A stretch of 64,000 bases of DNA from JBEVNR01 sp040507985 (GCA_040507985.1 JBEVNR010000001.1:24343-88342), one strand, 5' to 3'. Counted from the first letter of the stretch, positions 25,212 to 34,904 are shown. Numbers and translations are program-made. Notes: generated by a model not told the origin, from the sequence alone.

Positions 25212-26987
25212 ATGGAAGAAACGGCGCAACGCATGACGGCGGAGGGAGCGGGCGCGATAGCGCACGCCGATCCCGCCTATCTGCCGCAAATATTGTGGCT
25301 GTTATTGGCGGCTACCGTCGTCGTGGCCGTGTTCAGTCGCATGCGCTTAAGCCCGGTGCTCGGATATTTATGCGCCGGCGCCCTTATCGGCGTCCATGGC
25401 TTGGGGCTGGTGTCGCACGACGATTTCGAGGTGATCGCCGAATTCGGCGTCGTGTTCCTATTGTTTATGATAGGGCTGGAACTGACGCTTGAGCGCCTGG
25501 TCGAAATGCGCCGCTATTTGTTCGGCGTGGGGACGCTGCAACTTGTCGCCACTTCCGCCGCGATTGCCGCCTTATGTTACGGCGTGGCAGGATTCGACGC
25601 CATGCAATCGCTGATCGTCGGATCGGCCCTGTCGCTGTCTTCCACCGCCGTGGTGCTGCGCGTCATCGCCGACGCGCAAATGCAGGGCGCCCAAACGGGT
25701 CGGGTGTCGATCGCGATATTAATCCTGCAAGATTTGGCCGTGGTGCCGTTACTCGTGCTGTTGCCGAAGCTTGGCGGCGACATGTCCGGCGTCGGCGCGA
25801 TGATAGGCCGCACGCTGGTCGAGGCGGCGCTGGGCGTGGCGGCCATCTTCCTGATCGGGCGCATGATCATGCGTCCGCTCTTCAACCGCATCGCCGATAA
25901 TAACGAATTGTTCGTCACCGCGATTCTGTTGGTCATTTTAGGAAGCTCGTTCATCGCCGTTTACGCCAATTTGTCGCTCGCCATGGGGGCGTTCGTCGCG
26001 GGCATATTGATCGCCGGCACCCGCCACCAATATCAGGTGTCCGATTTCGTGCGTCCGTTTAAGGACGTGTTGATGGGATTGTTTTTCATGACCGTCGGCA
26101 TGTCGGTCAACGTGGGGTTGCTGAAGGACCATATCGCCACGGTTGCCGTGCTCACCGTTTCCCTTATCGCGGTAAAAACCCTCATTCTGGCGGCGGTGTG
26201 CCGTCTTTTCCGCATGCCGTGGGAGTCTTCCGTCAAAACGGCCCTGCTGTTGTCGCAAGGCGGCGAGTTCGCCTTTATTTTGTTCCGCATGGCCACGCAA
26301 CCGGACATCGGATTGCTGCGCGAGGGAGACGCGCAAATGCTGTTTTTCGTCGTCACCATTTCCATGGCGCTGACGCCCTTGTTGCCGGCGCTGGAAAAAT
26401 TCGTCGCCAAACGACTGAATTTACGCAAGAACGCCTCCGTCGAAGCGTCCGGCGGCAAGCAAGAGCTGACCGACCTTAACCGGCATGTCGTCATCGTCGG
26501 CTTTGGCCGTTCCGGGCAAATGACCGCGAACGTGCTGAAGAAGCAAAAAATTCCCTTCGTTGCGCTCGACAACAACGCAGTGCACGTGCGCACGATGCGC
26601 GAGGCGGGAAAGGAAGTCTATATGGGAAGCTGCCAGGACCCGGAAACGCTGCATCGGCTCGGCATAGAGCGCGCCCGCGCCTTGGTGGTGAGCGTCACGA
26701 ACGACGCCAGGGCGGAAAAACTCGTGCGCAACATTCGCTCCGCCTACCCGTCCCTGCCCATCGTGGCGCGCGCCTCGGACATTACCCACGGCAAGCTGCT
26801 GGCGGATTGCGGAGCCGACGCCATCGTGGCCGAAAAATGCGAGGCGGGGCTGCAACTGGGCGCCGTTTTGCTGCGCGGGGCCGGCATGACCGACGCGGAA
26901 GTCTCGGCGATAAAAAAATGTTTCAGGGACGAAGGGTACGACGTTCCCGGAAGCCGCTGCCCCACCGCCATCGCGTCGCAGGAATAG
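25212..26987 (+). CDS. Kef-type cation:proton antiporter with RCK domain
   Basis: A monovalent-cation:proton antiporter of the CPA2 (KefB/KefC) family in the inner membrane. From the ATG at 25212 it has 591 residues. The N-terminal two-thirds holds about 12 membrane helices, with the family signatures FLLFMIGLELTLERL near residue 90, SALSLSSTAVVLRV near 140 and the glycine-rich GAFVAGILIAGTRHQ near 265. The C-terminal RCK (TrkA-N) domain starts HVVIVGFGRSGQMTANVLKK near 425 and would bind NAD(H) or another regulator. It may adjust potassium and pH under electrophile stress, as KefB does; that role is inferred. An upstream in-frame start at 25098 was rejected because its added residues are not family-like. 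Confidence 0.9.
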   Translation: MEETAQRMTAEGAGAIAHADPAYLPQILWLLLAATVVVAVFSRMRLSPVLGYLCAGALIGVHGLGLVSHDDFEVIAEFGVVFLLFMIGLELTLERLVEMRRYLFGVGTLQLVATSAAIAALCYGVAGFDAMQSLIVGSALSLSSTAVVLRVIADAQMQGAQTGRVSIAILILQDLAVVPLLVLLPKLGGDMSGVGAMIGRTLVEAALGVAAIFLIGRMIMRPLFNRIADNNELFVTAILLVILGSSFIAVYANLSLAMGAFVAGILIAGTRHQYQVSDFVRPFKDVLMGLFFMTVGMSVNVGLLKDHIATVAVLTVSLIAVKTLILAAVCRLFRMPWESSVKTALLLSQGGEFAFILFRMATQPDIGLLREGDAQMLFFVVTISMALTPLLPALEKFVAKRLNLRKNASVEASGGKQELTDLNRHVVIVGFGRSGQMTANVLKKQKIPFVALDNNAVHVRTMREAGKEVYMGSCQDPETLHRLGIERARALVVSVTNDARAEKLVRNIRSAYPSLPIVARASDITHGKLLADCGADAIVAEKCEAGLQLGAVLLRGAGMTDAEVSAIKKCFRDEGYDVPGSRCPTAIASQE

Positions 26988-27093
26988 CCTGGCTTTGGCG
27001 CCGACGATTAAACGGCGGAGGAACGGCGCGATAATATAAAAATATTTTTCTTTTTTAAAAAGAGAAGAAGCCACATACGGAAGACAAAGCCTC

Positions 27094-27525
27094 TCATGAT
27101 TCGTTGGGAAACATGTGGTTCAATTGTGCCATTATACAAGATAAATAGTAGAGTATACAACTCTGGAGTACACGAATGTCATAGGAAACTTGTTCTATAT
27201 TAGCCACAGCGTCGTCCACTAATATTCGATCGGCTGCGGCAATCATTGCGTTTTGATCTGCGACGCTAAAGAATTCCCATCCTGCGGGAAGAAAAATTGT
27301 TTCGTTCCCGGCAAATACTCGCATATCTACAGCCTCGATAATGCCTCCGTCCTCTTGCATTTCAAATGCGTAAATGATGACGTCTTGCGAAAGATTGAAG
27401 TTTATACTCTTCGGAAGAGGATTGTGGTTTGGATCCTGCGGAAGAGGTGAGTCAAGCTTCTGGCCGTATCCTTTTTCTCCGCAAGCGACATACCGGCTAT
27501 CTGCCAGAGTGGTGCCTTCGGACAT
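27094..27525 (-). CDS. Small hypothetical protein
   Basis: A 143-residue orphan that I do not recognise. It is acidic, with no signal peptide. The N-terminal third is hydrophilic with a Pro/Asn/Asp-rich stretch (SPLPQDPNHNPLP). The middle looks like beta strands (DVIIYAFEMQ, VDMRVFAG). The C-terminus is a helical region with a hydrophobic, Cys-containing run (LQSCILYYLSCIMAQLNHMF). Its A/T content is higher than that of neighbours, and no ribosome site precedes the ATG. The same traits mark the orphans at 15740, 42889 and 55239. It could be a degenerate or non-coding frame. Confidence 0.45.
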   Translation of the reverse strand: MSEGTTLADSRYVACGEKGYGQKLDSPLPQDPNHNPLPKSINFNLSQDVIIYAFEMQEDGGIIEAVDMRVFAGNETIFLPAGWEFFSVADQNAMIAAADRILVDDAVANIEQVSYDIRVLQSCILYYLSCIMAQLNHMFPNES

Positions 27526-27689
27526 TGCGGAAGTCAGACAAATTGGTACGTTGATTTGTAATAGCTAAAGGTGTGTATGCATTTTATTTTAAAAGAAAAA
27601 ACAAATTTTTCAATTTTTTTATGATTATTACTAAGGCAAAGAGGTTAATCGTGACTTCGGCTTTTTTCACGCTTCATAATCCTTACGGC

Positions 27690-30600
27690 CTACGCCGCCG
27701 AAAACAAGGCCGCCACTTCGTCGCCGGTGATTTTCGCTCCGGCGTTGGCGGTCGGGTCGAAAATGCCGTCGGCAAGTTCGCGTTTTTTCTCTTGCATCTC
27801 CAGAATTTTTTCTTCGACGGTTCCTTCGGTGATAAGCTTATAGACGAACACCGGCTTTTCCTGGCCAATGCGGTGGGCGCGGTCGGTGGCCTGGTTTTCC
27901 GCCGCCGGATTCCACCATGGGTCGTAATGAATGACGGTATCGGCGGCGGTCAGGTTCAGTCCTACCCCGCCGGCCTTTAGGCTGATGAGGAACAGCGGAA
28001 CGTCGCCGTTTTGAAAGCGCTCTATCGGGGTTGCCCGGTCTTTCGTCTGCCCGGTCAACTTGACGTAGTCGATTTTTTCCTTCGCCAATTCGCCTTCGAT
28101 CAGTTTGAGCATGCCGGTGAATTGCGAAAAGAGCAGAATTTTCCGCCCGTCTTCGATTAATCCCGGAAGCATTTCCATGAGCATGTCGAGCTTGGCCGAC
28201 TCGGTGAGTTTTTTCGCCCCCTCCATGGGAAGCAGGCGGGGATCGCAACAGGTTTGGCGCAATTTCAGCAACGCCTCCAGCACCACGATATGGCTGCGGG
28301 CCAATCCTTTTTTGGCGATTTCGTCGCGCACCTTTTCGCTCATGCTCACGCGAATGGTTTCATACAGGTCGCGCTGCGCCTTGTCGAGCGTCGCGGTGCG
28401 AATCATTTCCGTTTTCGGGGGAAGTTCCGCCGCCACCTGCTCTTTCGTGCGACGCAGGACGAACGGGGCGATGCGGCGCGCGAGTGCCTTATTGCGGTCG
28501 AAATTTCCGTCCTTCTCAATGGCCTTCCGATAAAATTTGTTAAATTCGCGGTCGCTACCGAGGTAATCCGGCATCAGGAAGTTAAACAGCGCCCATAATT
28601 CGCCCAAATGGTTTTCGACGGGCGTACCGGTCATGCAAATGCGATGGTCGGCCTTCATCATGGAGGCGATTTTGTTGAATTTCGACTTGGGGTTTTTAAT
28701 GTAATGCGCTTCGTCCAGAATCACGGAATGGTACGCGTGCGCGAGCAACGCGTCCTTATCGCGCGGCAATAGCGGATAGGTGGTCAGCACCATGTCATAC
28801 TGCGGAATGTTGTCGAAATCTTCCTTGCGCGAGGCTCCGTGCTGCACCAGCACCTTTATGTCCGGCACGAAACGCGCCGCCTCTTTCGCCCAGTTGCCCA
28901 TCAGGCTGGTGGGAGCGACGACGAGCGCGGGCTTGGTAAGGCGCCCGTTTTCTTTTTCGCAGGCGATATGCGCCAGCACTTGAACGGTTTTGCCCAGCCC
29001 CATATCGTCGGCGAGCACGCCGGCCAAACCGAATTCGCGCAAAAACTGCAACCAGCTTAATCCTTCCCGCTGATAGTCGCGTAAATTCGCGCGCAGCGAC
29101 GTCGGCGGGGGCGTCGGTTGGACGGCGTTGAAGCTTTTCAGTTTTTTCGCCAATTCGATCAGCTTATTCCCGCCGAAACGCCGCAACTTAAGGGCGGCGC
29201 TTAATTCTTCCAGCTCCAACATGTCGAGCGCGTCGTTGCGCGACAGTTTAATGGCGTCGAAATCGGCGCCTTCCCTAAAACTGTACAGGTCCTTGATGAA
29301 TTTTAGCATCAATCCCACGCGATCGGCGGGAAGCGAGATGATTTTCCCGTCTTCCATGGGAATAAGTAAATCTTCGCCCCTCGCTTTTTTAATGTGCTCT
29401 TCGGAATAATTCGACATTTCGGGAAAAATTTTCAGCGCGCGCAACAAAATGGGCACTAAATTTATTTTTTCGCCGCCTAACGTTACGCCCAAATTAAAGC
29501 CGAACCAGTCCGTTCCGGACGAATCGTCGATATCGGCGTACCATTCCTCGTCGGGTTTAACGATATTGAACGGGAAATCCGGCTCAACGTCGATTTTCCA
29601 CCCTTTGTCGCGTAAGGCCGGCACGACGTCCGTCATAAAGTCGCACCATGCCTCGAAACTTTCCTCGGTGTTTATCTCGCCCGGCGCGCCGACGATGATA
29701 AACGGATCGCCTTGCGTTTTTGGGAGGGAGTACATTTTTTGCTCGGGAAGAAGCCGTCCGAGATGGTTCTTTTTCAGTATGTCTATAAGGCGATATTCTT
29801 CTTTTTTATTGCGCATTATGTCGTAAAGGCGACCGCCCTCCGCTTTCGTCGCCGTGTCGCCTTGCGCGGCGAAATGGGTGATCGCCCCCTCGTAAGAAAA
29901 AGTCAGGTCGCCGCCGGCGGTCGTGACGTTCGGCCTCCCCCATAATTTCGACTCTAGCGTGAATGAGGTAAGGCGCAATTGCGGCGTCGGCTTCACTTGC
30001 TTCGCGACAAGTTGTTGCTCGAATTTTTCGGGCATAGGCAGAGCGGAAGAAGCGGCGTCTCCCGACCCTTGCGCAAACGCCTTGCCAAGCCGTTCGCGCA
30101 CCTTGGCGACGGCGTCCGAGGCGACGGGCGGCGCGCTAAGCAAGTTTTTTAGCGTACTCCCCGTAAACGGCGTATGAATTACGCCGATGCGGTGCGCGCT
30201 CGGGTCGTAATAATAGAGGGCGTTGCCAACGAAACAGGATGTCGCGCGGGGCAGATCGGGGGTGCGAATTTCCAATCGCTGCGTTCCTCCCGTTTCGACG
30301 CGCCAAGCGAACTCGCCCTTCGTTTCGGGGCCGAGGGAAAGCGCCGGCCCGTCCGGCTCGCTTCCCCAACGGGAACGCCCCGTGGCAAGAATGCGATCGA
30401 GCAGCGAAGCGTCGCCGGCGTCGTTCAGCTCCGTCGGGTCGGCCACGTATCGATAACCCGAGTAATCATGATAATAGAGGCTGCGCATGATGCTTTGGTC
30501 TTCGTCGGTGACGAATTTCGGCAACGCGCCCCCGCGCACGGCGCTTTCGGGAACGTAGCCGCGCACTTGGCCGTAACCGCCGCTTTTGAGCATGGCGGCG

Positions 30601-31019
30601 GAGCAGGTTTCGACGGTTAGGTAATTTTTATCCGAAACGCTAAGGAGATAAAATATCGCTTTATTTACCGTGGCTTTTTTTTCGGCCTTCGGCTCGTCGA
30701 ACTGCGCCAGCCATTTTTCGAGTTCCGCGTCAAGACGCGCGTCCTCGTCCGCTTTTTTAGAGGCGTTATTGACGTAATGATATAGCGCCGCCACGACGTG
30801 CTTGCAGTCTCCTCCCAACGGACAGGAGCAAAATCCCGTGATTTTTTTTCCGTTGAGGATAATTTTTTGCGTATATACTTCGCTCCCCCGCACTTTCCCT
30901 ACGATGGAGCCGTCTTGCTGCGTCGTAATTTCCGCGACGCGGCCCTGATAATAATAGTTTTTTCCGCGTTGGGCGGCGGCTGACGAAAATTGGCGGGATA
31001 TGTCGGTAACGTCTATCAT
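27690..31019 (-). CDS. SWIM-domain SNF2-family helicase
   Basis: A 1109-residue Swi2/Snf2 ATPase that would move along double-stranded DNA. The N-terminus has a SWIM zinc finger: Cys64, Cys66, Cys72 and His74 (CSCPLGGDCKH). Residues about 100-600 form a large family-specific region with no clear motifs. The helicase core starts near 640: LRDYQREGLSWLQFL, Walker A ADDMGLGKTVQ near 670, DEAHYIKNPKSK near 770, CMTGTPVENHLGELWALFNF near 797, then the C-terminal RecA lobe with LKAGGVGLNLTAAD and the Snf2 hallmark RAHRIGQEKPVFVYK near 1040. Bacterial relatives are linked to transcription recycling (RapA-like) or DNA repair. It is transcribed alone. Confidence 0.93.
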   Translation of the reverse strand: MIDVTDISRQFSSAAAQRGKNYYYQGRVAEITTQQDGSIVGKVRGSEVYTQKIILNGKKITGFCSCPLGGDCKHVVAALYHYVNNASKKADEDARLDAELEKWLAQFDEPKAEKKATVNKAIFYLLSVSDKNYLTVETCSAAMLKSGGYGQVRGYVPESAVRGGALPKFVTDEDQSIMRSLYYHDYSGYRYVADPTELNDAGDASLLDRILATGRSRWGSEPDGPALSLGPETKGEFAWRVETGGTQRLEIRTPDLPRATSCFVGNALYYYDPSAHRIGVIHTPFTGSTLKNLLSAPPVASDAVAKVRERLGKAFAQGSGDAASSALPMPEKFEQQLVAKQVKPTPQLRLTSFTLESKLWGRPNVTTAGGDLTFSYEGAITHFAAQGDTATKAEGGRLYDIMRNKKEEYRLIDILKKNHLGRLLPEQKMYSLPKTQGDPFIIVGAPGEINTEESFEAWCDFMTDVVPALRDKGWKIDVEPDFPFNIVKPDEEWYADIDDSSGTDWFGFNLGVTLGGEKINLVPILLRALKIFPEMSNYSEEHIKKARGEDLLIPMEDGKIISLPADRVGLMLKFIKDLYSFREGADFDAIKLSRNDALDMLELEELSAALKLRRFGGNKLIELAKKLKSFNAVQPTPPPTSLRANLRDYQREGLSWLQFLREFGLAGVLADDMGLGKTVQVLAHIACEKENGRLTKPALVVAPTSLMGNWAKEAARFVPDIKVLVQHGASRKEDFDNIPQYDMVLTTYPLLPRDKDALLAHAYHSVILDEAHYIKNPKSKFNKIASMMKADHRICMTGTPVENHLGELWALFNFLMPDYLGSDREFNKFYRKAIEKDGNFDRNKALARRIAPFVLRRTKEQVAAELPPKTEMIRTATLDKAQRDLYETIRVSMSEKVRDEIAKKGLARSHIVVLEALLKLRQTCCDPRLLPMEGAKKLTESAKLDMLMEMLPGLIEDGRKILLFSQFTGMLKLIEGELAKEKIDYVKLTGQTKDRATPIERFQNGDVPLFLISLKAGGVGLNLTAADTVIHYDPWWNPAAENQATDRAHRIGQEKPVFVYKLITEGTVEEKILEMQEKKRELADGIFDPTANAGAKITGDEVAALFSAA

Positions 31020-31212
31020 TATGTCGCTTTAAATACGTGAAGGGAACGCCATTGGCCGACAATGTATAGGATACGATATTCGCATGGCGATAAAAAAATG
31101 AGGGAAACGTCGATTTTTTATAAAAAATTCATGTTTTTGCGGTATACGTAACGGGCGCGTTATGGTATGCGCAGCGTTATGGAAACGTCATTCCGTCATC
31201 TAAAAAAAACGC

Positions 31213-31956
31213 ATGGCCAGGGTAAGCGAACACGAAAAAAGCTATTTCTTAGACGTCGCGCGCCGCATTGAAGACGGGCGATATTTTAACGACGCGCGCG
31301 AATGGTATAAGTTTTCGACGCTGCTTCCCATCTGCGAACGTTCCTACGCGGCGCTTATCTTGGCCGCCGTATGCTTCGCCTTCGCCGTGACCATGATTAA
31401 CGTCAACCTTATCGGCGAGACGATCATTCGCACGCCCTTCGCCGTCGGGGTGGAGCAAGGGTCCAACGTCGGCTATTACATGACGCGGCTTTCCGATGAC
31501 TCCAAAGAAAATCCCCAATTGTCGGTGGCGAATTTCATGATAGGCTCCTTCGTCGAAACGAAGGAGGGGTATTCCCCAAAATTGATGACGCCGCAAGGGT
31601 ACGCCTCGCGCTACCGCAAAATTAAGACGATGTCGTCGAAAAACATTTACAATCGCTACCGCGCGTACATGTCGCAGCTCAATCCTTCCAGTCCCTTAAG
31701 AAAATACGGCAACGACTTCACCCGCGACATAGAGGTGTATTCCATCGAATACAGCAATAATTACCTGTATAGCACGCACGCGAAAGTGCAGTTCCTCAGC
31801 AAGGAAATTCCGATCAAGGGAAAAGACCGAAAAATAAAAACGGACGAATGGGTGGCGGACTTGCATTTTCGCCTCTCCGACGTCGTGTCGATCGCGCGTT
31901 CCAGCGCGCCGATCAAGTTTCAGGTAACAAGCTATACGGTGCGCAAGAAAAAGTGA
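31213..31956 (+). CDS. virB8: VirB8-family type IV secretion protein
   Basis: A 247-residue bitopic inner-membrane protein of the VirB8 family, an assembly factor of P-type type IV secretion systems. A cytoplasmic N-terminus of about 45 residues (DAREWYKFSTLLPICERSY) leads to one membrane helix (AALILAAVCFAFAVTMI, about 46-62). The periplasmic NTF2-like domain follows (RTPFAVGVEQGSN, ending FQVTSYTVRKKK), with the family's central NFMIGSFVETKEGYSPK. Its stop overlaps the GTG start of virB9, so the two are translationally coupled. The remaining secretion genes (virB4, B6, B10, B11, D4) are not in the window; a scattered arrangement is known in Rickettsiales. Confidence 0.85.
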   Translation: MARVSEHEKSYFLDVARRIEDGRYFNDAREWYKFSTLLPICERSYAALILAAVCFAFAVTMINVNLIGETIIRTPFAVGVEQGSNVGYYMTRLSDDSKENPQLSVANFMIGSFVETKEGYSPKLMTPQGYASRYRKIKTMSSKNIYNRYRAYMSQLNPSSPLRKYGNDFTRDIEVYSIEYSNNYLYSTHAKVQFLSKEIPIKGKDRKIKTDEWVADLHFRLSDVVSIARSSAPIKFQVTSYTVRKKK

Positions 31957-32744
31957 CGAAATTACCTTACGTGTTGACGGCGCTGTGCGCGGCATTTTTT
32001 CTGGCGACGGCCTTTCCCGCCGCCGCGATGCAAGAATCTCGCCCCGTGGCCGGAGAGCCGCGCTTACGGGTGATTACCTATAACCCGAACGCAATTCACC
32101 ATTATATCGGGCATTACGTCTATCAGGGCAGCATCTTATTTGGAAAGGACGAAAAAATTCTCACCGTCTCGCTGGGCAATCCGGCCGCATGGCAGGTGCT
32201 TCCAAAGGACAATCGCCTGTTTCTTAAGCCGATTGCGGTGTATCCCGAACATACCGTCACAAACATGATGGTCATTACCGAAAAGCGCACCTATTATTTT
32301 CAATTGGAAGGGCGCATCGCCGAAAACATCAACGACCCGCAACTGGCGTGGGAGACGCGATTCGTCTACCCGGAAGGCGACTCGGCCGGCGATTCGCTGA
32401 GGCAATACGCTCCCCAAAGCGCGTCCGAGCCGGATTTAACCGACCTTAGCCGCTATAACTTCAACTACACCATTTCCGGCAACGAATTTACGGCCCCGAT
32501 TCGCGTGTTCGACGACGGAGAGTTCACCTATCTGGAATATCCCGACGTCAACGTGGACCTTCCCGCAATTTTTCTGGTGGATTCGCAAAACAAGGAGGCC
32601 ATCGTCAATTTTCACGTCGCCGGAAAATACGTCGTTATCGAGCGCGTGGCGGGACGCTTCACCCTGCGCCACGGCAACGACGTGACGTGCCTGTTTAACG
32701 AAAACTGGGCGTCGCCGAAATCCTTGCCCGCCGCCTTGCATTGA
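31953..32744 (+). CDS. virB9: VirB9-family type IV secretion protein
   Basis: A 263-residue periplasmic/outer-membrane core-complex component of a P-type type IV secretion system. The start is the GTG at 31953, inside the last codons of virB8 (GTGA overlap); in-frame codons before it are virB8 sequence read in another frame. The signal peptide ends near residue 25 (TAFPAAA/MQ). Family landmarks are RLRVITYNPNAIHHYIGHY near 39, LGNPAAWQVLPKDNRLFLKP near 75 and TNMMVITEKRTYYFQLEG near 103. The C-terminal lobe, which would contact VirB7 and the pore, includes TYLEYPDVNVDLPAIFLV. The response regulator begins 1 base after its stop. Confidence 0.88.
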   Translation: MTKLPYVLTALCAAFFLATAFPAAAMQESRPVAGEPRLRVITYNPNAIHHYIGHYVYQGSILFGKDEKILTVSLGNPAAWQVLPKDNRLFLKPIAVYPEHTVTNMMVITEKRTYYFQLEGRIAENINDPQLAWETRFVYPEGDSAGDSLRQYAPQSASEPDLTDLSRYNFNYTISGNEFTAPIRVFDDGEFTYLEYPDVNVDLPAIFLVDSQNKEAIVNFHVAGKYVVIERVAGRFTLRHGNDVTCLFNENWASPKSLPAALH

Positions 32745-32745
32745 T

Positions 32746-33480
32746 TTGTCGCTCGTGGACAAAGGAAAGCCTGACGTCGCATCTTTCGCCCTTCCCCCGC
32801 ACCTATTGGCGGTGGACGACGACGACGGGCTGCGAGAGTTGCTCGCGGAATATCTGCGCCGCGAGGGCTATGTCGTCGGCATGGCGCGCAGCGCGGACGA
32901 GGCGACGAACTATCTCGCTTTTTACCGCGTGGACCTTATCTTGCTGGACGAGAACATGCCGAAAGAGAAGGGAACGGATTTTTTGCGTCGGTTGCGCAAG
33001 GGCGAAGGCGTTCCGGTCATCATGCTAACCGCCAACAACGAAACGCACGACCGCATCGCGGGGCTGGAGGCGGGAGCGGACGACTACGTCGCCAAACCCT
33101 TCGCTCCCAAGGAGCTTTCCCTCAGAATCGCGCGGCTGCTCGAAAGATCGGCGTCCCCGCGCCATGCGAACGACGCAAGCGACGCGCATTACGTCGAGAT
33201 AGGGCGCTACCGGTTTACGCCCGCCACGAACGCCTTGGCGTTGGACGGAAACGACGTCGCGCTCGGCGAACGCGACAGAACCTTACTCGCGCTTCTCGCC
33301 GAAAGCGGAGGCGCGCCCGTCGCGCGAGAGGAGCTTGCGCGGCGATGCGGGATTAACGAGCGCTCGGTCGACGTCGGCGTCGCCCGGCTTCGCGCCAAGC
33401 TTGAGCCTGATCCCAAAAAGCCGATCTTATTGCAAACCGTGCGCGGGGCGGGTTACGTGCTGCGCCAACGGATGCGTTAA
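32746..33480 (+). CDS. OmpR/PhoB-type response regulator
   Basis: A 244-residue two-domain DNA-binding response regulator. The receiver domain has the acidic pocket at Asp24-Asp26, the phospho-acceptor Asp68 (LILLDENMP), Thr95 and Lys117 (AKPF). A winged-helix output domain at about 150-240 ends with the usual ILLQTVRGAGYVLRQRM. The start is uncertain: TTG at 32746, one base after virB9, or GTG at 32755; neither has a ribosome site. No histidine kinase gene is adjacent, so its partner is unknown. The near overlap with virB9 suggests joint transcription, and it may control the secretion genes; that is inference. Confidence 0.88.
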   Translation: MSLVDKGKPDVASFALPPHLLAVDDDDGLRELLAEYLRREGYVVGMARSADEATNYLAFYRVDLILLDENMPKEKGTDFLRRLRKGEGVPVIMLTANNETHDRIAGLEAGADDYVAKPFAPKELSLRIARLLERSASPRHANDASDAHYVEIGRYRFTPATNALALDGNDVALGERDRTLLALLAESGGAPVAREELARRCGINERSVDVGVARLRAKLEPDPKKPILLQTVRGAGYVLRQRMR

Positions 33481-33497
33481 GAGGTTCCGACGTCGAC

Positions 33498-34904
33498 CTA
33501 TGGGTGCGTGGCGCGTATCGCCTCGGTCACGTCGACGACGAAACGGGGGAAGCGGACCGGCAAATCTCCCCAAATCGACGCGCGCCCGGCAAACTCCGCT
33601 TCCTTTCCAAGGGCCAATAACGGTTTAAGTTCGTCAAACGAGGGATCGACGTAAGGAATGGCCGCGTTCCCTTCCGCGACGCGACGCATAAATGCATACC
33701 ACGCCGCCGCGACGGCAATGGCGCAACGGGGAACGGCGCCCGCTTCGTACCGGGCGACCATAGTGGGGCGAACGAAAATGGCAATTTTATTTGCGCCGTC
33801 CATGCAAATGCGCTCCACCGCGTCGGCGATATGCGGGTTAAGAAATCGGTTTTTTATCGACGCGACGTAAGAAGCGAGGTCGAGGGGAGATTCCTTCAAT
33901 CCGGGAACGGCGTCTTCCCGCTCGTAGGCGTCAAAAAAAGCGCTTAGCTCCGGATCGCGCAATGCCGTTCCGAAATTCGAATATCCTTTCAGCGCAGCCA
34001 AATAGGCGACGCAGCTATGGCCGCCGTTAAGAAGCCGTATTTTCGCCTCTTCGTAAGGGGCGACGTTCGGGACGAATTCGGCGCCGGCCGCATCGAGGGG
34101 AGGACGTTCCGCCGCAAAGGCGTCTTCTATCACCCATTGGGAAAAATCTTCGGAAAATACCGAAAAATCATCTTTTATGCCGAAAAGTTCCTCTATTTCA
34201 TGCGAAAGCGCGTCGGTCGGGCGCGGGGTGATGCGATCGACCATGGCGCAAGGAAAGCTCGCCTTTGTCTTTACCCATTCGAGCAAGGCGTCGTCTTTTG
34301 CGGCGGAAAGATAGGCGAGAAAGTTGCGTCGCAAAATTTTTCCGTTTTCGCGCAAATTATCGCAACACATGATCGTCACGGCGGCGCCGTCCGCCTCCAT
34401 GCGCGCCCTCAACCCCGCGCGAAGAAATCCGTAAATCGTGGATTGAGGCCCTCCGGCGAGTTCGTCCGCTATTTCCTTTCGCGCGACGTCGAGCGAGCCG
34501 TCGCTCGCCATGTAATACCCGCTCTCCGTGACCGTCGCCGACACGACATGGACGGACGGAAGCGCGAGGAGACGATGCGCCTCCGTCGACGCCGTGGCAT
34601 GATCGATGACGCGAATCAGCGACCTTACGAGGCGATATTCCGTTTTTCCCTCGAAAGACACGGTTTTCAAGACATATTCTCCGTTTCTTTTTCGCAAGCG
34701 CTCCGTCTCCGGCGATTGTGCCGCGCGTACGTTGACGCCGGCGACGCCCCACCGCAAATCTCCGGTTTTTTCCATAAGCGAATCGTAATAGGCCGCCTGA
34801 TGCGAGCGGTGAAACGCGCTTATGCCAACGTGAACCACGCCGAGGACGACGTCTTCCCGGCGATAGGAAGAACGGGCGAGCTTTATGTTTTGCGAGTTAG
34901 GCAT
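33498..34904 (-). CDS. Mannitol dehydrogenase-family polyol oxidoreductase
   Basis: A 468-residue NAD(P)-dependent long-chain polyol dehydrogenase, in the family that includes mannitol 2-dehydrogenase, fructuronate reductase (UxuB) and tagaturonate reductase. The N-terminal Rossmann domain starts VVHVGISAFHRSHQAAYYDS near residue 23. The conserved catalytic block KIRLLNGGHSCVAYLA near 280 holds the K-(x)n-N-x-x-H motif, and MVDRITPRPTD near 195 is also typical. The exact sugar substrate cannot be read from sequence. It converges with the response regulator gene. It has no sugar transporter nearby, which is unusual for a catabolic dehydrogenase. Confidence 0.88.
   Translation of the reverse strand: MPNSQNIKLARSSYRREDVVLGVVHVGISAFHRSHQAAYYDSLMEKTGDLRWGVAGVNVRAAQSPETERLRKRNGEYVLKTVSFEGKTEYRLVRSLIRVIDHATASTEAHRLLALPSVHVVSATVTESGYYMASDGSLDVARKEIADELAGGPQSTIYGFLRAGLRARMEADGAAVTIMCCDNLRENGKILRRNFLAYLSAAKDDALLEWVKTKASFPCAMVDRITPRPTDALSHEIEELFGIKDDFSVFSEDFSQWVIEDAFAAERPPLDAAGAEFVPNVAPYEEAKIRLLNGGHSCVAYLAALKGYSNFGTALRDPELSAFFDAYEREDAVPGLKESPLDLASYVASIKNRFLNPHIADAVERICMDGANKIAIFVRPTMVARYEAGAVPRCAIAVAAAWYAFMRRVAEGNAAIPYVDPSFDELKPLLALGKEAEFAGRASIWGDLPVRFPRFVVDVTEAIRATHP

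Noticed and set aside
24919..25236. Open frame of 105 codons before the antiporter gene
   Set aside because: No ribosome site, no family resemblance, and it overlaps the antiporter start in another frame.
31848..31952. Extended N-terminus for virB9
   Set aside because: These 35 codons lie in the virB8 coding sequence, and the real signal peptide starts at the GTG at 31953.
31213..32744. DotI/DotH (I-type secretion) identity for the VirB8/VirB9 pair
   Set aside because: The VirB9-type YNPNAIHHYIGHY and TNMMVITEKRTY motifs and the adjacent gene order fit the P-type VirB8-VirB9 pair better.
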